A stretch of 17,932 bases of DNA from RGIG8767 sp045531685. Its GTDB lineage: Bacteria > Bacillota > Clostridia > Lachnospirales > Lachnospiraceae. Positions 1 to 6,202 of the stretch are shown piece after piece. The notes beneath the pieces are model-generated. The model was given only the letters and a program-made list of their open reading frames with translations, ran no database searches and had not been told where the DNA came from. Location: positions 1-17,932 of the forward strand of contig JAZSEL010000043.1 in the NCBI GenBank assembly GCA_045531685.1. Direction: 5' to 3'. Positions within the stretch are counted from its first letter, which is position 1. Every line of letters starts with the position of its first letter. The position numbers and the translations under genes were made by a program.

Positions 1-2
1 GA

Positions 3-131
3 ACAGGCATCTCACAGCCTAATATCACACGTTTCGAAAGTGGCAAGTACAATCCATCTTTAGATATGATGGTTAGAATTGCAACAGCACTTGAAATGTC
101 ATTGGATATCGATCTTGCGGAGAAAAAATAA
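3..131 (+). CDS. XRE-family helix-turn-helix regulator, C-terminal fragment
   Basis: The left edge cuts this gene; an open frame enters at base 3 and stops with TAA at 129-131, leaving 42 residues. The visible part contains ISQPNITRFESGKYNPSLDM followed by VRIATALEMSLDIDL. This matches the recognition helix, and the following helix, of Cro/C1-type (XRE) DNA-binding domains, where S/Q-x-x-I-S/T-R-x-E-x-G-x-x-x-P-S-x-x-x-L is the family signature. The protein ends shortly after the fold, as in small single-domain or antitoxin-like regulators. Whether it is a stand-alone regulator or the antitoxin of a toxin pair cannot be told, because everything upstream is outside the window. It converges on the flagellar operon and shares a terminator with it, so no functional link to motility should be assumed. 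Confidence 0.8.
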   Translation, partial: TGISQPNITRFESGKYNPSLDMMVRIATALEMSLDIDLAEKK

Positions 132-137
132 AGGAAC

Positions 138-174
138 AAAAACAGGTAAGTCGAGTTTCGACTTACCTGTTTTT
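138..174. terminator. Bidirectional rho-independent terminator
   Basis: A perfect 17-bp inverted repeat (arms 138-154 and 158-174) closes on a very short loop and is bounded by an A-run on the left and a T-run on the right. It can therefore act on both strands. It sits exactly between the stop of the plus-strand XRE gene (131) and the stop of the minus-strand flagellar operon (181), which fits a shared terminator for convergent units. Confidence 0.9.
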
Positions 175-180
175 ATTCCT

Positions 181-672
181 TTATTTTTTCTTATCCATAA
201 AAACCGGATTAACAACATTTAACTTATTGGTTGCATTATAATAATGCCTAGCTACACTAGAAGCATTTTTTCTATGCTGAAGTTCCTTTTTGCGGCTCCT
301 GAATATTCCCTCAATCGCTACTTTATTACGCTTCTCCACTACTTCAATAGAAGCACTTTTTTCCATCACTTGTGCAATCAAATCCTGCATCTGTGCAATC
401 TGGGATTTGTAGGCATCCTTATTTTGTAACAATTCTCCACGGATGTCATCATATAAAGCTTCAAATCCGATATCAAGCTTTGTGAGCTTGTCAATCAACT
501 CTGCTTTTTCATCCATATTGCTATCCAAGTCTTCCAGCAATACATCCGGATCCGCTACTAATTCTGCCTGTTCCCTGCTCTTTACTTCGATTGCCGATAA
601 AATAGATAGTTTTTGTTCCAAACTCTCTTTTAGAATTTGCAATAAAGATTCTAATGTTTTTACACTACTCAT
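181..672 (-). CDS. FlgN/FliT-type flagellar export chaperone (putative)
   Basis: Last gene of the flagellar operon, 163 residues. The frame stays open further upstream, but the ATG at 672 is preferred: AGAAAGG lies 7-8 nt ahead of it, and it overlaps the end of fliS by 8 bp, suggesting translational coupling. The protein is almost wholly helical and charged, beginning MSSVKTLESLLQILKESLEQ. A heptad-like stretch (DEKAELIDKLTKLDIGFEAL, then YDDIRGELL) resembles the FlgN chaperone family. The C-terminal third is basic. FliT, the FliD chaperone, occupies the position after fliS in Bacillus and enterics, so position suggests that role, whereas the sequence looks more FlgN-like. The assignment to the chaperone class is fairly secure; the partner (FliD, FlgK or FlgL) is inference. 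Confidence 0.65.
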   Translation of the reverse strand: MSSVKTLESLLQILKESLEQKLSILSAIEVKSREQAELVADPDVLLEDLDSNMDEKAELIDKLTKLDIGFEALYDDIRGELLQNKDAYKSQIAQMQDLIAQVMEKSASIEVVEKRNKVAIEGIFRSRKKELQHRKNASSVARHYYNATNKLNVVNPVFMDKKK

Positions 673-1057
673 TAACAGCACCTTTCTCACGATTCTGACG
701 CATAACTTCTTTCCATGTATCTCGCATCGAACGTAAATGCTCAAGAACTTCTTCCAAAATCTCTTTATCCTTTTTAATATTTGCTTCAAAACATCTCTGC
801 AGCAGATAAATATATACCCTGTCAAAATCCTCTGCCACCGGATATTTATGATCCAATGTAGAACGGAATTCTTCCAATATACGCTGTACCTTTACAATAT
901 TTGTATGCGATTTTTGGATGTCTTTCTGCTCAATCCCCATAATCGCTATATTACAGAATTTAATTGCTCCGTCATAAAGCATTAAAGTCAATTCTGCCGG
1001 TGATGCCGTTAATATTTTACTATTGTTGTACTGTGCATATGGATTTTTAGCAACCAT
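665..1057 (-). CDS. fliS: Flagellin export chaperone FliS
   Basis: 130 residues, close to the usual length of about 125-135. FliS is a cytosolic four-helix chaperone that binds the disordered C-terminal D0 segment of flagellin, prevents premature polymerisation and hands it to the export apparatus. The N-terminus, with NPYAQYNNSKILTASPAELT followed by LMLYDGAIKFCNIA, is the family hallmark (Y-x-x-x-x-i-x-t-a-s-p-x-e-L-i-x-m-L-Y-d-g-a). In B. subtilis FliS also promotes FliW release by binding flagellin. The ATG at 1057 is preceded by AAGGAGG with good spacing. fliD lies 45 bp upstream, and the downstream chaperone gene overlaps by 8 bp. Confidence 0.96.
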   Translation of the reverse strand: MVAKNPYAQYNNSKILTASPAELTLMLYDGAIKFCNIAIMGIEQKDIQKSHTNIVKVQRILEEFRSTLDHKYPVAEDFDRVYIYLLQRCFEANIKKDKEILEEVLEHLRSMRDTWKEVMRQNREKGAVNE

Positions 1058-1102
1058 ATTGTTACCTCCTTGTAACCGTGGTCTATATTATATTTATGCT
1101 CT

Positions 1103-3049
1103 TTAGCTGAACAATCCGGAAAGAGCTGACTGCTGGCTGTTTAATTTAGCCATTGCGGTTTCCATCTTAGAAAACTTATCATAATAACGGTCTTCAAACT
1201 CAGTAATTTTTTCTTCCTGATCCGCAATTTTTTCTTTGTAATTATTATACTCTTCCTGCATTGCTTTATCATTATATACAGTGAATGCAGAACTGAGTTC
1301 TGTTCTGGCCATCAAATCATCCAAACGGTTATACAGATTAAGAGCAAGCTTAGAGAAGAACTCTGCTACCCTATCCGGATCTGACGCAATTGCCGCTTTT
1401 AACTTATCCTGATTTGCAGAAGTATTGGTATCATCTGCATCTCCGTCAATGTGATACGCACTACGTTCATGTTCGGGTGCATTGAAATAACCTAATGTAT
1501 TAATACCCAATTCACTTAAGTACATTTTTGAACCATCCGACATGGTTACCCCCTGAAGCATAACCATCTTCATAGACTCAAAAACATTTCCAAGCGTAGA
1601 ATCCCTGCGAAGCAATGCACTCTTAATCTTTTCATCCCATTCTTTCGCATCATCTTCGGAAAGCGCTTCACGCTCCTCATCCGTAAGCATATCGTACTTA
1701 TTCGCTGAATCAGCATTATAAAGCTTATCCATTTCGTTAATTAAGGTATTGTATTCCTTTAAGAATCCCTTAATCATATCATAGATGCCGTCTGTATCAT
1801 CTGCCGTAGTAAGAGAAATCTCTTCGTCGGTCATCTTATTAATAGTAATTGTCAAACCATTAATTTCGAAATTATTACGCTTCGCCTCATAGGTAGCACC
1901 ATTCAATGTAATCGACGCATCTACACCTTCGATTCGAGTAGATGCCAATCGGCTCTTATTGGTTTCATACCATTCAAGCAATTCAGAGACATTAGCGATT
2001 GTTGCTTCAAAACCGGCTCTGATTTCTGCCTTCTTATCCTCTGATATAGTAGCTTCCGCACTGCCACTTGCAGGAGTATAGTAAGAATTCACTTCACTAA
2101 TGATATCCTGCTGCTCCTTGATACGCTCTGCATACTCTGCATCTATTTTAGCCAACTCTTCCGCCAGTTTATCTGCATTATCACTGTATTTATCATTAGC
2201 TTCAGCTACTTTATTCGCCTTTTCATTTTGAATTTCGGCCAATGTGTTTTGAGCGGTTGAAAGTTTTTCACCTGCTGATTTGATTTCTTCTGCAATCGCA
2301 TCCGCTATCAGTTTTTCCCTTTCTTCCACTGACGCTGACGCATATTTCTCATAGGTTGCCTTGGTATTGGCATCTGTATCAAGAGAAGCTGCTATTCCCA
2401 AAGACGCCAGTGCTTCCAAACCATCAATATTATTTGCCGTAAGCGCGAAATCACTGTCTTTACCGGTCTCTTTTGCACTGATAAAGAAACGCTGATTTGT
2501 TTCATCAAAGTTGGCGTTTACACCGGCTTCCCGCATGGTTTTAACAACATCATCAATAGTAGTCTTCGAATCAATCTTAATTTCTTTTCTGGAATCTCCG
2601 GACTGGATATAGAAAGAAACTTCTTCTTTATCCCCATCTTTAAAATAATCAGATGTTTTCAAAATATCCATCACTTTAGTGGTACTTTTATATCCGGCTT
2701 CCCCATTACCAAGCTCAGCACCTGTTAAATATCCGGTCTTTGCCATACTGTTAATCTTTAATGTCTGAACACAATTTGGGGCATTTAATCCGGTTAATAC
2801 CGTGACCGCATCGCTGGAGGATTTTGTTGCCTTTTTCGTATATTCTGACGGAAGACGCATATTACTCAATGTCTTACTATAGAGAGAATATATTTTAGAA
2901 TTCAGTTCTTTCCAAGCTTCCTGCTTCCATTCATGCTTTTTCTGTAAGCCTTCTAATTTAACCTTCTTTTCAGATTTCGCTTTTACGAGTTCCTGAATAA
3001 TACTCTCTGTGTCCATGCCTGAGTTTAAACCTGATAATTTAATAGACAT
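1103..3049 (-). CDS. fliD: Flagellar filament cap protein FliD (HAP2), enlarged
   Basis: FliD forms the oligomeric cap at the filament tip and chaperones insertion of exported flagellin. The N-terminus (SIKLSGLNSGMDTESIIQEL, residues 2-21) is the FliD_N signature. A flagellin-IN-like element lies around 379-402. The C-terminus (about 595-648) is a charged coiled coil ending in LSGLFS, typical of FliD_C. At 648 residues it is well above the roughly 470-500 of Salmonella or B. subtilis. The excess is largely an Ala/Glu/Lys-rich predicted coiled-coil insertion at about 230-325 plus a linker to about 368. The ATG at 3049 follows GGAGGTG, which overlaps the flaG stop codon, so the two are probably translationally coupled. 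Transcription most likely comes from the sigma-28 promoter before flaG. Confidence 0.95.
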   Translation of the reverse strand: MSIKLSGLNSGMDTESIIQELVKAKSEKKVKLEGLQKKHEWKQEAWKELNSKIYSLYSKTLSNMRLPSEYTKKATKSSSDAVTVLTGLNAPNCVQTLKINSMAKTGYLTGAELGNGEAGYKSTTKVMDILKTSDYFKDGDKEEVSFYIQSGDSRKEIKIDSKTTIDDVVKTMREAGVNANFDETNQRFFISAKETGKDSDFALTANNIDGLEALASLGIAASLDTDANTKATYEKYASASVEEREKLIADAIAEEIKSAGEKLSTAQNTLAEIQNEKANKVAEANDKYSDNADKLAEELAKIDAEYAERIKEQQDIISEVNSYYTPASGSAEATISEDKKAEIRAGFEATIANVSELLEWYETNKSRLASTRIEGVDASITLNGATYEAKRNNFEINGLTITINKMTDEEISLTTADDTDGIYDMIKGFLKEYNTLINEMDKLYNADSANKYDMLTDEEREALSEDDAKEWDEKIKSALLRRDSTLGNVFESMKMVMLQGVTMSDGSKMYLSELGINTLGYFNAPEHERSAYHIDGDADDTNTSANQDKLKAAIASDPDRVAEFFSKLALNLYNRLDDLMARTELSSAFTVYNDKAMQEEYNNYKEKIADQEEKITEFEDRYYDKFSKMETAMAKLNSQQSALSGLFS

Positions 3050-3060
3050 ATAGGCACCTC

Positions 3061-3495
3061 CTATCTTTTTTCATCCACCAGCATTCCTGCCATCTCCCAA
3101 ACCTTGGAAATCATATCCAATGTCTTTTCCGGCGGAAGTTCCTTGATTACTTCTTTTGTCTGCTTATCTACAATCTTGATAGTAACACGATTCGTCCCTT
3201 CATGGATTCCGTAAATAGCAGATGTATTCTTCATGTTCTTGTTCAGATTATCAACCGCTTTTTTGATATTTTCAAAATTCTTTTCCTCATCCTGTTGGTT
3301 GTTTTCATTCTGATTTGTGTTACTTTCTGCTGATTTTGCAACTACCTGATTGGCTAATTCCATCATTGGTGTCGCACCGCTCTCCGCTGTCTGAACATCC
3401 TTGTTCACTTCAACTTTCTTAGGTTCTGCCTGAGCTACTCTTGTTGTTGTCTGTACCTGCACTGCAGTCATACTTCCTAAAGGTTCAATTGCCAT
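3061..3495 (-). CDS. flaG: FlaG family flagellar protein
   Basis: 144 residues. The frame extends upstream to 3519, but the ATG at 3495 (MAIEPLGSM) has GGAGGTGA five bases ahead and is the likely start. The C-terminal 75 residues, from ENIKKAVDNLNKNMK through IKIVDKQTKEVIKELPPEK to DMISKVWEMAGMLVDEKR, are the conserved FlaG (YvyC-like) domain. The N-terminal half is low-complexity and polar (Q/N/E-rich) and makes the protein longer than B. subtilis YvyC. FlaG proteins are linked to filament length or cap function, but their biochemical role is unsettled. Its place directly before fliD and fliS, and its own sigma-28 promoter, group it with the filament-tip module. Confidence 0.88.
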   Translation of the reverse strand: MAIEPLGSMTAVQVQTTTRVAQAEPKKVEVNKDVQTAESGATPMMELANQVVAKSAESNTNQNENNQQDEEKNFENIKKAVDNLNKNMKNTSAIYGIHEGTNRVTIKIVDKQTKEVIKELPPEKTLDMISKVWEMAGMLVDEKR

Positions 3496-3571
3496 ATGAA
3501 TCACCTCCATGATCATCATTTTTATTCATCATTTCCCGCAAAATGACGGAAATCTACTGTTTCTATGGGAT

Positions 3572-3598
3572 ATATCGGTTTTTTCCCCTTATAAATTA
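3572..3598 (-). promoter_or_regulatory. Sigma-28-type promoter of flaG-fliD-fliS
   Basis: Read on the minus strand: TAAT (3598-3595), 16 nt, CCGATAT (3578-3572). This fits the SigD/sigma-28 consensus (TAAA, about 15 nt, gCCGATAT) with one mismatch in the -35 box. It lies in the 176-bp gap between csrA and flaG, about 75 bp before the flaG ATG, and shares architecture with the promoters before flgM, flgL and flagellin. Confidence 0.75.
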
Positions 3599-3602
3599 AT
3601 AG

Positions 3603-3645
3603 TGGCAGCCAATTTTTTGAAAGAATTTTTCAAAAATGACTGCCA
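3603..3645 (-). terminator. Hairpin after csrA, possible partial terminator
   Basis: An imperfect inverted repeat of about 20 bp: outer arms TGGCAG and CTGCCA, then AT-rich pairing around a short loop. It begins 27 bp after the csrA stop. No strong T-run follows on the minus strand, so it may be a weak terminator, an mRNA 3' stabiliser or a processing site. It lies immediately upstream of the flaG promoter, separating the fliW-csrA segment from the filament-cap segment. Confidence 0.5.
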
Positions 3646-3671
3646 TCCATTGCATTGCTATTCTATTATGA

Positions 3672-3887
3672 TTATTTTAAGAAATCGGCCAGCGCTTCCA
3701 AATCATTACTCATGGATTCTTTATTGGCTTCCTGAATCTGTATATACACTTCTTTACGATACACAGGAACATCCTTCGGAGCAGTTATGCCAACCTTTAC
3801 CTGATCTCCTTTTATATCAAGAATAGTTACTTCAATATTATTATTAAGCACTATTGCTTCATTCTTTTTTCTCGATAATGCTAACAT
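3672..3887 (-). CDS. csrA: Carbon storage / translational regulator CsrA
   Basis: 71 residues, full length. CsrA is a dimeric RNA-binding protein that recognises GGA in hairpin loops and blocks ribosome access. RNA-contacting positions are present: the first strand MLALSRKKNEAIVL (L4, R6) and the VPVYRKEVY segment carrying R44. The GITAP turn is intact. The C-terminal tail (IQEANKES and beyond, including N55) is the extended form found in Gram-positives that have FliW, and is where FliW binds in B. subtilis. Its ATG (3887) directly follows the fliW TAA (3890-3888), and its AAGGAGGGG ribosome site lies in the last fliW codons, so translation is coupled to fliW. The likely target in this window is the flagellin leader. 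Confidence 0.97.
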   Translation of the reverse strand: MLALSRKKNEAIVLNNNIEVTILDIKGDQVKVGITAPKDVPVYRKEVYIQIQEANKESMSNDLEALADFLK

Positions 3888-4349
3888 TTATTTCCCCTCC
3901 TTTTTCATCTTCTCAAGGATGTCATAGATAGGGAAACGAATTGGATATTTTTCCGTATCAACAATAATCTGGCAAGCTTTCTTTTCATCTGCATTGATTA
4001 CAAGCGGTGCCTGTAGATTTACTGTCATCTTCTTAATATCCTTTGGTACGGTCATGGTCACCAATACCAGAATAGAATCCGGATTTAATTCTCCAATCGG
4101 CTTTAATAATTCATCCTCTACTTCCGGATTATAGTCCGGCACCACCGCAAGTGGGTCCATAACCGGCATTGCAAATTCCGGTTCCTGCATGGACTGCAAC
4201 CATCTTACAGCACATGCCGACTCCTTTTCCGAATTATGAATCAGTGCAAAATCCGTCATATCCGGAAATCCTATGATTCCATCCGGGAAACGGATAATTC
4301 TGTCCTCTGCAATATCAATTTCTCCAAATACTCTTGTATTTATTCTCAT
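3888..4349 (-). CDS. fliW: Flagellar assembly factor FliW
   Basis: 153 residues, near the normal 140-155. FliW binds CsrA and relieves its repression of flagellin translation; cytoplasmic flagellin competes for FliW. This gives a homeostatic switch (established in B. subtilis). Family features include the N-terminal RINTRVFGEIDIAEDRIIRF, then PDGIIGFPDMTDFALI, the MDPLAVVPDY region and the VTMTVPKDIKKMTVNLQAPL segment followed by N-A-D. The ATG at 4349 follows AAAGGAG. flgL ends 50 bp upstream with no promoter seen between, so fliW-csrA probably rides on transcripts started before flgM and flgL and is therefore expressed with late flagellar genes. Confidence 0.97.
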   Translation of the reverse strand: MRINTRVFGEIDIAEDRIIRFPDGIIGFPDMTDFALIHNSEKESACAVRWLQSMQEPEFAMPVMDPLAVVPDYNPEVEDELLKPIGELNPDSILVLVTMTVPKDIKKMTVNLQAPLVINADEKKACQIIVDTEKYPIRFPIYDILEKMKKEGK

Positions 4350-4399
4350 ATCCGGCTCCTTTCAGAGTTCCTACTCAGTTTTCTGTCATACTTCAAGTT

Positions 4400-6130
4400 C
4401 TAAATATAGTTCATAAGTGAGGTCTGCATAATCTTACCGGTTGCCATAAGAGCTGCTTCATAGGTAAGTTCTGCACTTGTCAGTTTAACTGCGACCTCTG
4501 TAACATCGACGTTTTCATTTTCTGATTCCAGATTCTCAAAATTGGTCTTCTGTGACATCAGACGATTCTGAATCAATTCCAATTTCATTCCTCTTGTACC
4601 GCAATTTGTAGTAGCAAGATTAACTGTATCCAGATGTCCCTGCATCTTAGTAATGCTGCTTTCAAACAGTTTTTGGGCTTTCTCATCCAAGAATGCCAAC
4701 GCCTTATTAGCTGCGTCCAACTGATTCTGAATAATTTTACGTTCTTCCTCAGTATACTTTGTATCTTCTACCATGCCTTTCAAGCGTGTGACAGTTTCTT
4801 CCATATCAACCACTTCCTGCATGGCTGAAATCAGGTCATCCACATCACGTCCGATTGCATGTACAAATACTTCATCCGCTGTAGTGTTAACACGGATAGT
4901 CTGATTCATTCCGATGTCATACTCAATTGCCTGCTTCGCAACCTCTTCTCCCGGCACGATGTAAGCAGCGTTATAGGTAACCACATCCGAGGTATCTGTC
5001 AAATCTTCACATTTAAAATAATGCTCCGGCTTTAAATCATCCTTTTCCCAATTTGATTTTTCATATGTAATCAATAAAGAAGTCTCGTTAAAAACAGAAT
5101 TTACATTGTCTTCCTGTTTCATTAATTGCTTATATACTTCTTCACCAATTAAGAGTTCACCGGTCTCCTGAATCAAAACAGCACCATAGGCATTTTCCGG
5201 CTTTGTTGCCTCATCATATGGATTTTGATCCCCGTTTACAGACAATGTCTGAATCCTGATTGACTGTTTCTGAGTCTCACCATCGGATATTGTTCCGTCT
5301 CCATCCGCATCAAATGGCACATCCACCATAGCTTCCACATAATTTCCTTTTGTACCATCTCCGTTATCAATCGTCGGATCATATAACTTAATAGCCGGAA
5401 TAGCTTCATGTGTAACATTTCCCGCTGCATCCGTATAAGTAGTATCATCTATTCCATCCACATCACTATAAGCCAGACGGATACGATAAATAGAATGCTC
5501 TGTTACTCCCTGTTCCGTAATACCTGCAAAATTTGTTCCTGTGTCAATTTGACCGCCATTCGTTTCATCCGTCTTGTAATTTGCATCATTGATACTGTTT
5601 AATGCGCCGGTCTTAATATATGTAATGGTATCGATATCCCCACTGGTAATCTGCTCCGTAATGGAATACCGCTTTTCTGTATCTGCTGTAAACTTTAAGG
5701 TAGTTTCTGTACGGTAACCGGTGAAAATACTTCTTCCGGCATAGTCCGCATTACCCGTTGCATAAACCTCATCACGAAGACTTGACAATGCATCCAAAAT
5801 CGTATTGCGGTCCGAGCTGGTCAAATTTTCATTAGAACCCTTTGTTACCTGTTCAATCAAATCCTCGACAACAGCAGAAACTGTCGTTAATGCATCCTCC
5901 GTAACAGACAACCAGCTTTCTGCATCCTTTGAATTCTTGTCATAATACTGGGTAATCTGGCTTACATTAGTACGCAGACGCAATGCACGAATAGCTACTA
6001 CAGGGTCATCAGACGGACGATTGATTTTCTTTTCCGTTGCCATCTGTGTATTGAGCTGGTCCTGTAACTTCTTATTCGTATTGATATTCGATAATGAGTT
6101 GTTCTGCATAACCTTTGTTGTTATTCTCAT
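4400..6130 (-). CDS. flgL: Hook-filament junction protein FlgL (HAP3), enlarged, with EF-hand loop
   Basis: FlgL joins the FlgK ring to the flagellin filament and is exported by the flagellar type III system. The N-terminus (MRITTKVMQNNSLSNINTNK, then KKINRPSDDPVVAIRALRLR) and the C-terminus (MKLELIQNRLMSQKTNFENL through VAVKLTSAELTYEAALMATG) are the flagellin-like D0/D1 helices typical of FlgL. At 576 residues it is nearly twice the usual 300 or so; the extra is a central insertion of roughly residues 145-425. Inside it, residues 274-285 (DADGDGTISDGE) form a textbook 12-residue EF-hand calcium loop. The ATG at 6130 follows GGAGTGA. A sigma-28 promoter lies about 45 bp upstream. Confidence 0.94.
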   Translation of the reverse strand: MRITTKVMQNNSLSNINTNKKLQDQLNTQMATEKKINRPSDDPVVAIRALRLRTNVSQITQYYDKNSKDAESWLSVTEDALTTVSAVVEDLIEQVTKGSNENLTSSDRNTILDALSSLRDEVYATGNADYAGRSIFTGYRTETTLKFTADTEKRYSITEQITSGDIDTITYIKTGALNSINDANYKTDETNGGQIDTGTNFAGITEQGVTEHSIYRIRLAYSDVDGIDDTTYTDAAGNVTHEAIPAIKLYDPTIDNGDGTKGNYVEAMVDVPFDADGDGTISDGETQKQSIRIQTLSVNGDQNPYDEATKPENAYGAVLIQETGELLIGEEVYKQLMKQEDNVNSVFNETSLLITYEKSNWEKDDLKPEHYFKCEDLTDTSDVVTYNAAYIVPGEEVAKQAIEYDIGMNQTIRVNTTADEVFVHAIGRDVDDLISAMQEVVDMEETVTRLKGMVEDTKYTEEERKIIQNQLDAANKALAFLDEKAQKLFESSITKMQGHLDTVNLATTNCGTRGMKLELIQNRLMSQKTNFENLESENENVDVTEVAVKLTSAELTYEAALMATGKIMQTSLMNYI

Positions 6131-6174
6131 TCCGTATCACTCCATTTCTAATCACATTAGTAGTTCTAAATGAT

Positions 6175-6201
6175 ATATCGGTCAGTTACCCTTCCTACTT
6201 A
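6175..6201 (-). promoter_or_regulatory. Sigma-28-type promoter of flgL-fliW-csrA
   Basis: Minus strand: TAAG (6201-6198), 16 nt, CCGATAT (6181-6175), one mismatch from the TAAA -35 consensus and a perfect -10. It lies in the 72-bp gap between the second flgK and flgL, just beyond the flgK stop, and would supply extra transcripts for flgL, fliW and csrA on top of read-through from flgM. Confidence 0.75.
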
Positions 6202-6202
6202 A

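Noticed and set aside
673..825. The frame of the last operon gene extends 51 codons upstream inside fliS.
   Set aside because: That part is antiphase fliS coding sequence; the ATG at 672 has a ribosome site and the usual short overlap.
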